This document shows positions 41,352-50,198 of a DNA stretch of 64,000 nucleotides, one piece after another. This DNA is from Amycolatopsis sp. NBRC 101858 (lineage in GTDB: Bacteria > Actinomycetota > Actinomycetes > Mycobacteriales > Pseudonocardiaceae). Within the stretch, counting starts at the first letter, position 1; every line of letters begins with the position of its first letter. The stretch spans positions 639,391 through 703,390 of the forward strand of contig NZ_BSTD01000005.1 in assembly GCF_030269325.1 (NCBI RefSeq), read 5' to 3'. The position numbers were made by a program, and so were the translations under genes. The notes under the pieces are model-generated. The model ran no database searches, was not told where the DNA came from, and saw nothing but the letters and a program-made list of their open reading frames with translations.

Positions 41352-43516
41352 CCATCCCGAACTTCGCCGACGTCGACCTCGGTTCGCCCGAACCGGCCGA
41401 CCGCGACGCCTGGGCCAAAGCCGTGCAGGAGGCCACCGGCAAGGGCCCGGACGCGCTGGCCTGGGAGACGCCCGAGGGCATCGGCGTCAAGCCGGTCTAC
41501 ACCGCCGCCGACCTGTCCGATGTGGACTTCCTCGGCACGTACCCCGGGATCGCGCCCTTCCTGCGCGGGCCGTACCCGACGATGTACGTCAACCAGCCGT
41601 GGACCATCCGCCAGTACGCCGGGTTCTCCACCGCCGAGGAGTCCAACGCCTTCTACCGCCGCAACCTCGCCGCCGGCCAGAAAGGGCTTTCGGTCGCCTT
41701 CGACCTGGCCACCCACCGCGGCTACGACTCCGATCACCCGCGCGTCTCCGGCGACGTCGGCATGGCGGGCGTCGCGATCGACTCCATCTACGACATGCGG
41801 CAGCTCTTCGACGGGATTCCCCTCGACAAGATGTCCGTGTCGATGACGATGAACGGCGCGGTGCTGCCGGTGCTCGCGCTCTACGTCGTCGCGGCCGAGG
41901 AGCAGGGGGTGAAACCGGAGCAGCTCGCGGGGACCATCCAGAACGACATCCTCAAGGAGTTCATGGTCCGCAACACCTACATCTACCCGCCGCAGCCGTC
42001 GATGCGGGTCATCTCCGACATCTTCTCCTACACCTCGCAGCACATGCCGAAGTACAACTCGATCTCCATCTCCGGCTACCACATGCAGGAGGCCGGGGCG
42101 ACCGCCGACCTGGAGCTGGCCTACACGCTCGCCGACGGCGTCGAGTACATCCGCTCCGGCGTCGACGCGGGCCTCGGTGTCGACAAGTTCGCGCCGCGGC
42201 TGTCGTTCTTCTGGGCGATCGGGATGAACTTCTTCATGGAGGTCGCGAAGCTGCGCGCGGCGCGTCTCCTGTGGGCGAAGCTCGTGAAGGGCTTCGACCC
42301 GAAGTCGCCGAAGTCGCTCTCGCTGCGGACGCACTCCCAGACGTCGGGCTGGTCGCTGACCGCGCAGGACGTCTACAACAACGTCGTCCGCACCTGCGTC
42401 GAGGCGATGGCCGCGACCCAGGGGCACACGCAGTCGCTGCACACCAACGCCCTCGACGAGGCCCTCGCGCTGCCGACCGACTTCTCCGCGCGGATCGCCC
42501 GCAACACCCAGCTGCTGCTGCAGCAGGAGTCCGGCACGACGCGCGTGATCGATCCGTGGGGCGGCAGTGCGTTCGTCGAGAAGCTGACCTACGACCTCGC
42601 GCGCAAGGCGTGGGGGCACATCAGCGAGGTCGAGCAGGCCGGCGGCATGGCCAAGGCGATCGACGCGGGCATCCCCAAGCTGCGCATCGAGGAGGCCGCG
42701 GCCCGCACGCAGGCGCGGATCGACTCCGGCCGGCAGCCGGTGATCGGCGTCAACAAGTACCAGGTCACCGGCGACGAAGACATCGAAGTGCTCAAAGTGG
42801 ACAATGCCGGCGTCCGGACGCAACAGCTCGAGAAGCTGCGGCGGCTGCGCGACGAGCGTGACTCCGCGGCCACCGAAGACGCGTTGCGGCGGCTCACCGA
42901 GGGCGCGGGGAACGGCGGCAACCTCCTGGAGCTGGCGATCGGCGCGGCGCGCGCGAAGGCCACGGTCGGTGAGATCTCCGACGCGCTCGAGAAGCTCTGG
43001 GGCCGGCACTCCGGGCAGATCCGGACGATTTCGGGCGTCTACCGCGAAGAGGTGGGTAAGTCGCAGAACGTCGAGAAGGCCCGTCAGCTGGTCGAGGAGT
43101 TCGCCGCGGAGGAAGGGCGCCGGCCGCGGATCCTCGTCGCGAAGATGGGCCAGGACGGCCACGACCGCGGCCAGAAGGTGATCGCCACCGGCTTCGCCGA
43201 CATCGGCTTCGACGTCGACGTCGGCCCGCTGTTCTCCACCCCGGCGGAGGTGGCGCGGCAGGCGATCGAGGCGGACGTGCACGTCGTCGGCGTGTCCTCG
43301 CTGGCCGCCGGGCACCTCTCGCTGGTGCCCGCGCTGCGCCACGAGCTCGCCGAGCTGGGCCGCGAGGACATCATGGTCGTGGTCGGCGGCGTCATCCCGC
43401 CGCAGGACTACCCGGCGCTGCGCGAAGCCGGCGCGGCGGCGATCTTCGGGCCCGGCACGGTGCTCGCGGACGCGGCCATCGACCTGCTCGGCCAGCTGAC
43501 CGCGCAGGAGTCCTGA
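41348..43516 (+). CDS. mutB: Methylmalonyl-CoA mutase, large (alpha) subunit
   Basis: 722 residues, adenosylcobalamin-dependent catalytic subunit. The barrel contains RQYAGFSTAEESNAFYRRN and THSQTSGWSLTAQD. The C-terminal cobalamin domain has AKMGQDGHDRGQKVIATG; the His in DGHDRG (about residue 603) is the lower axial ligand. Length matches the family. It overlaps mutA by 4 bp and is followed 3 bp later by meaB. It supplies succinyl-CoA from odd-chain acids, Val and Ile, or methylmalonyl-CoA for polyketides in reverse. Confidence 0.97.
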   Translation: MTIPNFADVDLGSPEPADRDAWAKAVQEATGKGPDALAWETPEGIGVKPVYTAADLSDVDFLGTYPGIAPFLRGPYPTMYVNQPWTIRQYAGFSTAEESNAFYRRNLAAGQKGLSVAFDLATHRGYDSDHPRVSGDVGMAGVAIDSIYDMRQLFDGIPLDKMSVSMTMNGAVLPVLALYVVAAEEQGVKPEQLAGTIQNDILKEFMVRNTYIYPPQPSMRVISDIFSYTSQHMPKYNSISISGYHMQEAGATADLELAYTLADGVEYIRSGVDAGLGVDKFAPRLSFFWAIGMNFFMEVAKLRAARLLWAKLVKGFDPKSPKSLSLRTHSQTSGWSLTAQDVYNNVVRTCVEAMAATQGHTQSLHTNALDEALALPTDFSARIARNTQLLLQQESGTTRVIDPWGGSAFVEKLTYDLARKAWGHISEVEQAGGMAKAIDAGIPKLRIEEAAARTQARIDSGRQPVIGVNKYQVTGDEDIEVLKVDNAGVRTQQLEKLRRLRDERDSAATEDALRRLTEGAGNGGNLLELAIGAARAKATVGEISDALEKLWGRHSGQIRTISGVYREEVGKSQNVEKARQLVEEFAAEEGRRPRILVAKMGQDGHDRGQKVIATGFADIGFDVDVGPLFSTPAEVARQAIEADVHVVGVSSLAAGHLSLVPALRHELAELGREDIMVVVGGVIPPQDYPALREAGAAAIFGPGTVLADAAIDLLGQLTAQES

Positions 43517-43519
43517 CCC

Positions 43520-44515
43520 TTGCCGCGCAAGATCGACGTCACCGCCTACGCCAAGGGCGTGCTGGCGGGGGACCGCGGGACGCTGTCGAAGGCGATCACG
43601 CTGGTCGAGTCGCAGCGGGAGGACCACCGTGCGCTGGCGCAGGAGCTGTTGGTCGAGCTGCTGCCGTCGGCCGGTGGCGCCCGGCGGATCGGCATCACGG
43701 GCGTGCCCGGTGTCGGTAAGTCGACATTCATCGACCAGCTGGGCACCGACCTGACCGCGGCCGGGCACCGCGTCGCCGTGCTGGCGGTCGACCCGTCGTC
43801 GACGCGCACCGGCGGGTCGATCCTCGGCGACAAGACCCGGATGGCGCGCCTGGCGGTCGACGAACGGGCGTTCATCCGGCCGTCGCCGACGTCCGGGACG
43901 CTCGGCGGCGTCGCGCGGGCGACGCGCGAGACGATCGTGCTGATGGAAGCCGCCGGCTATGACACCGTGCTGGTCGAGACCGTCGGGGTTGGACAGTCCG
44001 AAGTGACCGTCGCGAACATGGTCGACTGCTTCCTCTTCTTGACGCTCGCGCGCACGGGTGACCAGCTCCAGGGCATCAAGAAGGGTGTGCTGGAGCTCGC
44101 CGACGTCATCGCCGTCAACAAGGCCGACGGTGACCACGAACGGGACGCTCGTCGTGCGGCCCGGGAGCTTTCGGGCGCGTTGCGGATGATCTACGGGCCC
44201 GAAGCGGCGTGGACGCCGCCGGTGCTGACCTGCAGCGGCCTGCACAACCTGCGGCTGGACGAGGTCTGGGGCGCGATCGAGCAGCACCGCGAAACGCTCA
44301 CGGCGTCCGGCGAGCTCGACGAGCGGCGCCGCCGGCAGCAGGTCGAGTGGACGTGGGCGATGGTGCGCGAACAACTGCTGAGTCGCCTGGCGGCACATCC
44401 GGACGTGCGAACGGTCGTTCCCGACGTCGAGCGGGCGGTGCGGGACGGTGAGCTGACGGCTACCCTCGGTGCTCAGCGGATCCTCGACGCGTTCGGTCCA
44501 CCGCGTGGTGGCTGA
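43520..44515 (+). CDS. meaB: Methylmalonyl-CoA mutase-associated GTPase
   Basis: 331 residues, G3E-family GTPase that protects and loads cobalamin into the mutase. Walker A is GITGVPGVGKSTFIDQLG; switch and base motifs include VDPSSTRTGGSILGDKTRM, ETVGVGQSE and AVNKADGD. TTG start 3 bp after the mutB stop. The gene closes the mutAB-meaB operon. Confidence 0.96.
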   Translation: MPRKIDVTAYAKGVLAGDRGTLSKAITLVESQREDHRALAQELLVELLPSAGGARRIGITGVPGVGKSTFIDQLGTDLTAAGHRVAVLAVDPSSTRTGGSILGDKTRMARLAVDERAFIRPSPTSGTLGGVARATRETIVLMEAAGYDTVLVETVGVGQSEVTVANMVDCFLFLTLARTGDQLQGIKKGVLELADVIAVNKADGDHERDARRAARELSGALRMIYGPEAAWTPPVLTCSGLHNLRLDEVWGAIEQHRETLTASGELDERRRRQQVEWTWAMVREQLLSRLAAHPDVRTVVPDVERAVRDGELTATLGAQRILDAFGPPRGG

Positions 44516-44564
44516 CGCACCGGCGTTCCGCGGGCAGAATGCCTGGTGGTGGCGAAGGGATGAC

Positions 44565-44867
44565 ATGGCGAAACTGCGGGTTCTGGTCCTGGCCGGGGTG
44601 CTGGGCGCGGTCGTGTTCAGCGCGTCGCCGGCGTCCGCCGAACCGGTGCGACCGGCGGCCGTGACGGTGACGGTGGCGCACGCGCCCGTCGCGCTGGTCC
44701 CAGCCCAGACGCAACCGCCGGGCCCGGTCCTCGATCCAGCCCAGACGGACAAGGCGAACACCGAAAAGACCAAGAACAAGCTGATCGCGGGCGTGGTCGC
44801 GGTGGCGCTGCTCGGGATCGTGATCTGGGGCAGGCGAGTCCGTTCGAAGAAAGCCAAGAGCTCCTGA
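44565..44867 (+). CDS. Small secreted or membrane-anchored protein
   Basis: 100 residues with an N-terminal signal peptide (LRVLVLAGVLGAVVFSASPASA), a Pro/Gln-rich middle and one C-terminal membrane helix (LIAGVVAVALLGIVIWG) ending in basic RRVRSKKAKSS. The helix plus positive tail resembles a surface-protein anchor without a sortase motif. AAGGGA precedes the ATG. No known family. It lies 49 bp after meaB. Confidence 0.75.
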   Translation: MAKLRVLVLAGVLGAVVFSASPASAEPVRPAAVTVTVAHAPVALVPAQTQPPGPVLDPAQTDKANTEKTKNKLIAGVVAVALLGIVIWGRRVRSKKAKSS

Positions 44868-44871
44868 GGCC

Positions 44872-44886
44872 TTCGGCTTTGCCGAA
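44872..44886 (+). terminator. Short hairpin after the small membrane protein
   Basis: TTCGGC (44872-44877) and GCCGAA (44881-44886) form a 6-bp stem with loop TTT just after the stop at 44867. No T-run follows. The remaining about 180 bp up to 45064 hold no supported gene. Confidence 0.4.
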
Positions 44887-45064
44887 CTACTGCACGCCGT
44901 TCAACGCAGATCCGGTACCGGCCATCTAGGACGGCCGTTTTCGAGGCGCGCGTTGCCGCCTGCATGGTGCACGATCGTCTGCAAATGCGTACGACAGATC
45001 GATCGGCACGTTGCGTGACCCCAGCCGCTGCCCGGGTTACCCGTGTTGCGGGAGGAGGTGCGGC

Positions 45065-46366
45065 GTGACGGTGTTGGACTCACGGCCGGACGTTCCAGGC
45101 GACCCCCACGGGCGCATCATCAACCCCATGGAGGGGTCCGAAGCGCTGATTTCCGAAGCCGGCGTAAGCATGGCTCCCGTGGAGGACCTTGGTGCGGGCC
45201 GTGGCCCGTTCTGGCTCGACGACTGGCTGCGCGCCAACGCGACCGACGTGCTCGCCTGGCGCCGGCACATCCACGCGCACCCGGAGCTGTCACGGCACGA
45301 GTTCGCGACCACGGAACTGGTCGTCACGCTGCTGCGCTCGGTGGGGCTCAAGCCGTGGGTGCTGCCCGGCGGCACCGGCGTCGTCTGCGACATCGGCAGC
45401 GGTGAGCGGTGCGTGGCGCTGCGCGCGGACATGGACGCCCTGCCGCTCACCGAGGCGACCGGGCTGCCCTACGCGTCGACCGTCGAGGGCGCGGCCCACA
45501 TGTGCGGCCACGACGCCCACACGGCGATCCTGCTCGGCGCGGCCCGCGCGCTGGCCGGCGCGCCGGAGCTGCCCGGCCGCGTCCGCCTGATCTTCCAGGC
45601 CGCCGAGGAGGTCATGCCCGGCGGCGCGCTGGACATGATCGCGGCGGGCGCGCTGGACGGCGTCGAGCGGATCTACGGCCTGCACGTGGACCCGCGCCTC
45701 GAGGTGGGCCGCGTCGGGATGCGCGTCGGCGCGCTGACGTCGGCGGCGGACCTGATCGAGCTGCGGCTGACGTCGCCGGGCGGGCACACGTCCCGCCCGC
45801 ACCTGACCGCCGACCTGGTCCACGCGCTGGGCACGGTGATCACATCCCTGCCCGCGGTGCTCTCCCGCCGCGTCGACCCGCGCTCCGGCACGGTGCTGGT
45901 GTGGGGCGCGGTCCACGCGGGCCAGGCGGCCAACGCGGTCCCGCAGGACGGCGTCCTGCGCGGCACACTGCGCACGGCCGACCACGAGGTCTGGACGTCG
46001 CTGGAGCCGCTGGTGGCGTCGTCGGTGGAGTCCCTGCTGGCGCCGACCGGGGTGGGCTTCTCGCTGGACTACCGCCGCGGCGTCCCGCCGGTGGTGTCCG
46101 ACGCGGAGTCGACGGCCCTGATGCGCGCCGGCGTCGAGGCAGCCCTGGGCGAGGGTGCGGTGGCCTCGACCGAGCAGTCCTCGGGTGGCGAGGACTTCGG
46201 CTGGTACCTGGAGCACGTCCAGGGAGCTTTCGCCCGTCTGGGCGTTTGGCCCGGTTCCCCCGAACCCCAGTCCGACATTCACCGCCCCACGTTCATCCTC
46301 GACGAGCGAGCCCTGCTCTGCGGAGTCCGAACCCTGGTCCACACAGCCCTAACCACCCTCGCCTAG
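45065..46366 (+). CDS. M20 family amidohydrolase/peptidase
   Basis: 433 residues. RHIHAHPELSRHEF and the metal-binding ALRADMDALPLTEATG and MCGHDAHTAI are signatures of the M20D hippurate/IAA-amino-acid hydrolase family; EAAEEVMPGG-like (FQAAEEVMPGGAL) carries the catalytic Glu. A further metal-site stretch is QSSGGEDFGWYL. It hydrolyses N-acyl amino acids or similar amides in the cytosol. GTG 45065 follows GGAGGAGG. About 60 N-terminal residues precede the family core. A 21-bp repeat array begins right after its stop. Confidence 0.93.
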   Translation: MTVLDSRPDVPGDPHGRIINPMEGSEALISEAGVSMAPVEDLGAGRGPFWLDDWLRANATDVLAWRRHIHAHPELSRHEFATTELVVTLLRSVGLKPWVLPGGTGVVCDIGSGERCVALRADMDALPLTEATGLPYASTVEGAAHMCGHDAHTAILLGAARALAGAPELPGRVRLIFQAAEEVMPGGALDMIAAGALDGVERIYGLHVDPRLEVGRVGMRVGALTSAADLIELRLTSPGGHTSRPHLTADLVHALGTVITSLPAVLSRRVDPRSGTVLVWGAVHAGQAANAVPQDGVLRGTLRTADHEVWTSLEPLVASSVESLLAPTGVGFSLDYRRGVPPVVSDAESTALMRAGVEAALGEGAVASTEQSSGGEDFGWYLEHVQGAFARLGVWPGSPEPQSDIHRPTFILDERALLCGVRTLVHTALTTLA

Positions 46367-46428
46367 CCGACCCTCCAGGTACGCGAACCGACTCTCCAGG
46401 TACGCGAACCGACCCTCTGGGTACAGAG
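46367..46428 (+). repeat. 21-bp tandem repeat array downstream of the M20 gene
   Basis: Three consecutive 21-bp units begin at 46367, 46388 and 46409; the first two share CTCCAGGTACGCGAACCGA and the third is diverged (CTCTGGGTACAGAG). The array starts at the base after the TAG stop of the upstream gene. The same unit, in inverse orientation, occurs at 47402-47464. Confidence 0.9.
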
Positions 46429-46457
46429 TTGTCCACAGGTCGGCCAAGTTGTCCACA
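46429..46457. promoter_or_regulatory. Two DnaA-box-like TTGTCCACA sites
   Basis: TTGTCCACA occurs at 46429-46437 and 46449-46457, 20 bp apart, each within AGTTGTCCACAGGTCG. This is the actinobacterial DnaA-box consensus. They lie before the DUF559-type gene. With no dnaA, dnaN or other boxes around, this is not an origin. Confidence 0.6.
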
Positions 46458-46465
46458 GGTCGTGC

Positions 46466-46500
46466 ATGAGGCCCTTCCGTCATCGCCGGAAGTGCCTCAT
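46466..46500 (+). promoter_or_regulatory. 35-nt hairpin before the DUF559-type gene
   Basis: ATGAGGC (46466-46472) pairs with GCCTCAT (46494-46500), and CTTCCG pairs with CGGAAG further in; 13 of 14 positions pair around a 7-nt loop. If transcribed it is a stable stem-loop in the leader. The in-frame ATG at 46466 falls in its first bases, which argues for a later start. Confidence 0.5.
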
Positions 46501-46510
46501 TCTCGATGTC

Positions 46511-47401
46511 GTGATCAATTGGGGAGGGCGACACGGGGCGGCGTTGCGTAGTGAGGCCGTCGAGGTTCTGGGGCAGCGAGCGGTCCGCGAGGCGTTGGCC
46601 AGCGGGCTGCTGGCCCAGCCTTGGCGAGGAGTGGTGGTACCCGCCGCCGACGCGCTCAAATTGCCGGCCCGGGCGGAGGCGGCGCTGCTCCTGGCCGGTC
46701 AGCCGGCCGTGCTCTCGGGTGCGACTTCCCTTGTGCTGCATGGGGTTTCGGTCGCCGAGTGTGCGGACATCCACCTCACCGTGCCCTACGAACGGCGGGT
46801 CAGATCGAAGCCCGGTCTGATCGTCCACCAGGCTGATTACCAGCCGCACGATGTGCTCGAACTCGAGGGGTTGCCGGTCTTCAGCTTGGATCTCGCACTG
46901 GCCGACTTCCTGTGCCGAGGGGACAAGCGAACCGCCTTCGCGGCCGCCGAAGAGGCCATGCGGGGGTTACCTCCGGACCACCTGCGGAGGCTTCGAGACA
47001 ACGTGCGAGACCGCATCGTCGACCGTGCGAGCCGCAAAGGTATCCACAGGGCCCTGTCGATGCTCGCCCTCGCCGACGGACGGGCCGAATCGCCGCCCGA
47101 GAGCATGCTGAAGCTGATCGTGGTCGAAGCCGGATTGCCTCTCCCGGAGGTCCAGTACCCGATCAACGACATCGACGGCAGGTTGCTCTACGTGCTCGAC
47201 ATGGCCTGGCCCGCTCGACGCGTCGCACTCGAGTACGACGGATTCGCCGCGCACGAGGATCGCCAGGCCGCCGACGCGGAGCGAGACCGCCGGATGCAGG
47301 GGCGAGGCTGGATCACGGTCCGTGCCGTGGCAGCCGACCTCCGGGACCCGGCTCGGGTGCTCCTGGAACTGCGCGATGCCTTCCGGGCGCGTTCCGTGTA
47401 G
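46511..47401 (+). CDS. AbiEi/DUF559-type protein (putative PD-(D/E)XK endonuclease domain)
   Basis: 296 residues from GTG 46511 (an ATG at 46466 would add 15). The N-terminal half (AVLSGATSLVLHGVSVAEC, IHLTVP) resembles the AbiEi-antitoxin-like domain; the C-terminal part (RRVALEYDGFAAHEDR, then RDRRMQGRGWITVRAVA) resembles DUF559/Vsr-like nuclease folds with a conserved acidic YDG motif. Such two-domain proteins are common in actinobacteria and untested. It is flanked on both sides by 21-bp arrays and preceded by two DnaA-box-like sites. Toxin, nuclease or regulator roles are open. Confidence 0.7.
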   Translation: MINWGGRHGAALRSEAVEVLGQRAVREALASGLLAQPWRGVVVPAADALKLPARAEAALLLAGQPAVLSGATSLVLHGVSVAECADIHLTVPYERRVRSKPGLIVHQADYQPHDVLELEGLPVFSLDLALADFLCRGDKRTAFAAAEEAMRGLPPDHLRRLRDNVRDRIVDRASRKGIHRALSMLALADGRAESPPESMLKLIVVEAGLPLPEVQYPINDIDGRLLYVLDMAWPARRVALEYDGFAAHEDRQAADAERDRRMQGRGWITVRAVAADLRDPARVLLELRDAFRARSV

Positions 47402-47464
47402 TTCGCGTACCTGGACGGTCGGCTCGCGTACCTAGGGGGTCGGCTCGCGTACCTGGAGGGTCGG
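47402..47464 (-). repeat. 21-bp tandem repeat array downstream of the glutamylcyclotransferase-like gene
   Basis: Three units of 21 bp (47402-47422, 47423-47443, 47444-47464) with core CGCGTACCTGGAGGGTCGG. It is the reverse complement of the array at 46367-46428. It ends one base before the stop of the leftward gene at 47465, so each array follows a stop codon in the same orientation relative to transcription. Confidence 0.92.
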
Positions 47465-47917
47465 TTAGCCGGTGATGCCGGAGCAGGGGCGGGTGCGGAG
47501 GTCGTCGACGTAGTCGGCGGGAGCGCCGGCCGCCTCGGCGGCGTCGGCCAGTACGCCCAGGTAACGCGCGGAAGGCAGGCCTCCCTCGTATGCGTCCAGG
47601 ACGTACAGCCAGGCCAGCGCCGAGCCGTCCATCGTCTGGACCCGGAGGCGGATCTTGCTGTGGATCCCCAGCTCGCCGCCCTCCCAGCGGTCCAGGCCCG
47701 TCTCGTCCAGCGACGTCACGTCGTACAACACGACGAAGACCCGGGAACCCGGGTCCTCGACGATCGTCGCCAGGGCACCTTCCCAGCCGAGGTCCTCGCC
47801 GCCGAAGGTCAGGCGCCACCCCTCCAGCCAGCCGGTGCCGGCCATCGGAGAGTGCGGCGCGCGCTCCAGCATCTGGGCGGGCTCCATGTTCGATCCGTAC
47901 GCGGCATACAACGGCAC
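47465..47917 (-). CDS. Gamma-glutamylcyclotransferase-like protein
   Basis: 150 residues from GTG 47917. MPLYAAYGSNM is the opening of the gamma-glutamylcyclotransferase fold (YGSN loop), and the acidic WEGGELG region could contain the catalytic Glu. Small actinobacterial members of this family lack proven function. It is leftward and alone, divergent from lpdA by 128 bp. The 21-bp repeats follow its stop. Confidence 0.8.
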   Translation of the reverse strand: MPLYAAYGSNMEPAQMLERAPHSPMAGTGWLEGWRLTFGGEDLGWEGALATIVEDPGSRVFVVLYDVTSLDETGLDRWEGGELGIHSKIRLRVQTMDGSALAWLYVLDAYEGGLPSARYLGVLADAAEAAGAPADYVDDLRTRPCSGITG

Positions 47918-48045
47918 GCCGACAGCGTAGCGACCCCGCGCTGACCCGAGTGGACGCACTCGCCGTGTTCGCCCACTTCAGTGTCCGGTCACCTCCGCCG
48001 CGTACGGTGAGAGCACCGCACGCACGCACTCCGAGGAGGACCCAG

Positions 48046-49446
48046 GTGACCAGGATCGTGATCATGGGCGGGGGCCCGGCCGGCTACGAAGCCGCGCTGG
48101 TCGCAGCCCAGCACGGGGCCGACGTCACGATCGTCGAGCGGGACGGCCTGGGTGGCGCGTGCGTCCTCTACGACTGCGTCCCGTCGAAGACGTTCATCGC
48201 GAGCTCGGGCGCGCTGGCGAAGATGCACGACCTGGGCGAGCTCGGCATCAACACCGACCTGGCCGACACGAGCATCGACCTCCCGACCGTCCACGGCCGG
48301 GTGAAGGGCCTCGCGCTCGCGCAGTCCGCCGACATCCGCGCCCGCGTCCAGCGCGAAGGCGTCCGCGTCATCGTCGGCGAAGCCCGCTTCTGCGACGAAG
48401 AGCCCGGCCTCGCGACCCACAAGGTCGCCGTGACCACGTCCGAGGGCACCGAGAAGCTGCCCGCCGACGTCGTCCTGATCGCCACCGGCGCCACCCCGCG
48501 CGTCCTGCCCGGCGCGGTCCCCGACGGCGAGCGCATCCTCGACTGGCGGCAGCTCTACGAGCTCGAGGAGCTGCCCGAGCACCTCGCCGTGATCGGCTCG
48601 GGTGTCACCGGCGCCGAGTTCGCGTCCGCCTACACCGAGATGGGCGTCAAGGTCACCGTCGTCTCCAGCCGCGACCGCGTCCTCCCGCACGAGGACGCCG
48701 ACGCCGCCGCGGTGCTCGAAGAGGTCTTCTCGCAGCGCGGCACGACCGTCGCGAAGCAGGCGCGCGCCGACCGCGTCGAGCGCACCGAAAAGGGCGTCGA
48801 GATCTTCCTCGCCGACGGCCGCGTGATCGAAGCCAGCCACGCGCTGATGACCGTCGGGTCGGTCCCGAACACCCAGGACATCGGCCTCGACAAGGTCGGC
48901 ATCTCGCCGGGCCCCGGCGGGTTCATCACCGTCGACCGCGTTTCGCGCACCTCCGTTCCGGGGATCTACGCCGCCGGTGACTGCACCGGCTTGCTCATGC
49001 TGGCCTCGGTGGCGAGCATGCAGGGCCGCATCGCGATGTGGCACGCGCTGGGCGAGGGCGTCGCGCCGATCAAGCTCAAGACCGTCGCCGCCAACGTGTT
49101 CACCCACCCGGAGATCGCCACCGTCGGCATCAGCCAGCAGGCGATCGACTCCGGCGAGGTGCCCGCGCGCACCATCATGCTGCCCTTGGCCACCAACGCG
49201 CGCGCGAAGATGGAGGGCCTCCGGCGAGGCTTCGTGAAGCTGTTCTGCCGCCCCGCCACCGGCGTGGTCGTCGGTGGAGTCGTCGTGGCGCCGCAGGCGA
49301 GCGAGCTCATCCTTCCCATCGCGCTCGCCGTCCAGAACCAGCTCACAGTGGACCACCTGGCACTGACATTTTCGGTGTACCCGTCGCTGTCGGGCTCGAT
49401 CACCGAGGCCGGGCGGCAGCTCATGCGGCACGACGATCTCGACTGA
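48046..49446 (+). CDS. lpdA: NAD(P)H-quinone dehydrogenase, LpdA type
   Basis: 466 residues, pyridine nucleotide-disulfide oxidoreductase fold: FAD motif IVIMGGGPAGYEAA, GGACVLYDCVPSK with two cysteines spaced CxxxxC, second Rossmann motif VIGSGVTGAEFAS, FAD/NAD GIYAAGDCTG. The C-terminal catalytic His of lipoamide dehydrogenases (HAHPT) is replaced: FSVYPSLSGSITE has Tyr. This matches the mycobacterial LpdA (Rv3303c) group, which reduces quinones. GTG start behind GAGGAGG. Cytoplasmic, likely redox protection. Confidence 0.9.
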   Translation: MTRIVIMGGGPAGYEAALVAAQHGADVTIVERDGLGGACVLYDCVPSKTFIASSGALAKMHDLGELGINTDLADTSIDLPTVHGRVKGLALAQSADIRARVQREGVRVIVGEARFCDEEPGLATHKVAVTTSEGTEKLPADVVLIATGATPRVLPGAVPDGERILDWRQLYELEELPEHLAVIGSGVTGAEFASAYTEMGVKVTVVSSRDRVLPHEDADAAAVLEEVFSQRGTTVAKQARADRVERTEKGVEIFLADGRVIEASHALMTVGSVPNTQDIGLDKVGISPGPGGFITVDRVSRTSVPGIYAAGDCTGLLMLASVASMQGRIAMWHALGEGVAPIKLKTVAANVFTHPEIATVGISQQAIDSGEVPARTIMLPLATNARAKMEGLRRGFVKLFCRPATGVVVGGVVVAPQASELILPIALAVQNQLTVDHLALTFSVYPSLSGSITEAGRQLMRHDDLD

Positions 49447-49519
49447 AAAAGCACGCAACCCCGCCGCATCCCGTCGCGTCTTGTCGGTTGTACGGCTGAA
49501 GGACGCGAAGGGTGCGAAG

Positions 49520-49978
49520 GTGCGCAAGACGGTGGTTTTGGTTGTGGCAGCGGTGATCGGGGCGACGACGCTGACAGGGCCGGCGGTGGCGCAGCAGAGC
49601 ACCGTCCCGGCTCCGAGCGGTGCTCCGGCGAAGGGCAGCGTCCAGCTCAACGTCAACACCGCGATCAACCAGTCGCTGGTCGACAAGTACGTCCGCGACG
49701 CGCCGAACGTCGCGCTGGCCAAGTGCGAAGGCGCTTCGCCGGCGTTCTCTTCGCCGGCGCTGACCTTCTCCAACTACACCCCGGGCCCGTTCATGGGCGC
49801 GGACGCGAACATCAGTGCCGACGCCGCGCTCAAGCCGGGCACCCCGGCCGGGACGTACCCGCTGACCGTGACCTGCGGCGACCAGACGTACCGCACGCAG
49901 TTCACCGTGCCCGCGCCGCAGGTCTCGAAGGTGCCCTCCGGCGCCGCGAAAGCGGGCGACGGCAGCATGGCCGGCTGA
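49520..49978 (+). CDS. Secreted Ig-like protein (short paralogue of the sorted protein)
   Basis: 152 residues with a signal peptide (RKTVVLVVAAVIGATTLTGPAVA). The mature part looks beta-rich. Its C-terminus (QVSKVPSGAAKAGDG) is similar to QVTKVPAGAPQTGG of the sorted protein next door but stops before any membrane helix, so it is probably released instead of anchored. GTG start after GAAGG. A clean rho-independent terminator follows at 49994-50028. Confidence 0.75.
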   Translation: MRKTVVLVVAAVIGATTLTGPAVAQQSTVPAPSGAPAKGSVQLNVNTAINQSLVDKYVRDAPNVALAKCEGASPAFSSPALTFSNYTPGPFMGADANISADAALKPGTPAGTYPLTVTCGDQTYRTQFTVPAPQVSKVPSGAAKAGDGSMAG

Positions 49979-49993
49979 ATCCGCACTCCACGA

Positions 49994-50028
49994 AACCACC
50001 TCGGAGCCACGCTCCGGGGTGGTTTTTT
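49994..50028 (+). terminator. Rho-independent terminator
   Basis: AACCACCTCGGAGC (49994-50007) pairs with GCTCCGGGGTGGTT (50011-50024) around loop CAC, followed by a run of six T (50023-50028). It is the most classical terminator in the window and closes the secreted-protein gene. Confidence 0.9.
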
Positions 50029-50198
50029 CTTGGGTTCCCGAAGCGCGATTTCGCGACGTATTCGTGACCTGCGAGCGCAACCTTCCGCAGGTGGAGACGT
50101 CTTGGAGTACATAAGCAAGCGGGCGAAGCCGAGGCAGGGGGAACTGCGACCGGGTCCGCGATCTTGCTTTGTTCACGCATTCCACAGGGGAGAAAAGA

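Noticed and set aside
46429..46457. Two DnaA boxes as a chromosomal origin
   Set aside because: Only two boxes and no dnaA, dnaN, gyr or rpmH genes nearby; kept only as DnaA-box-like sites.
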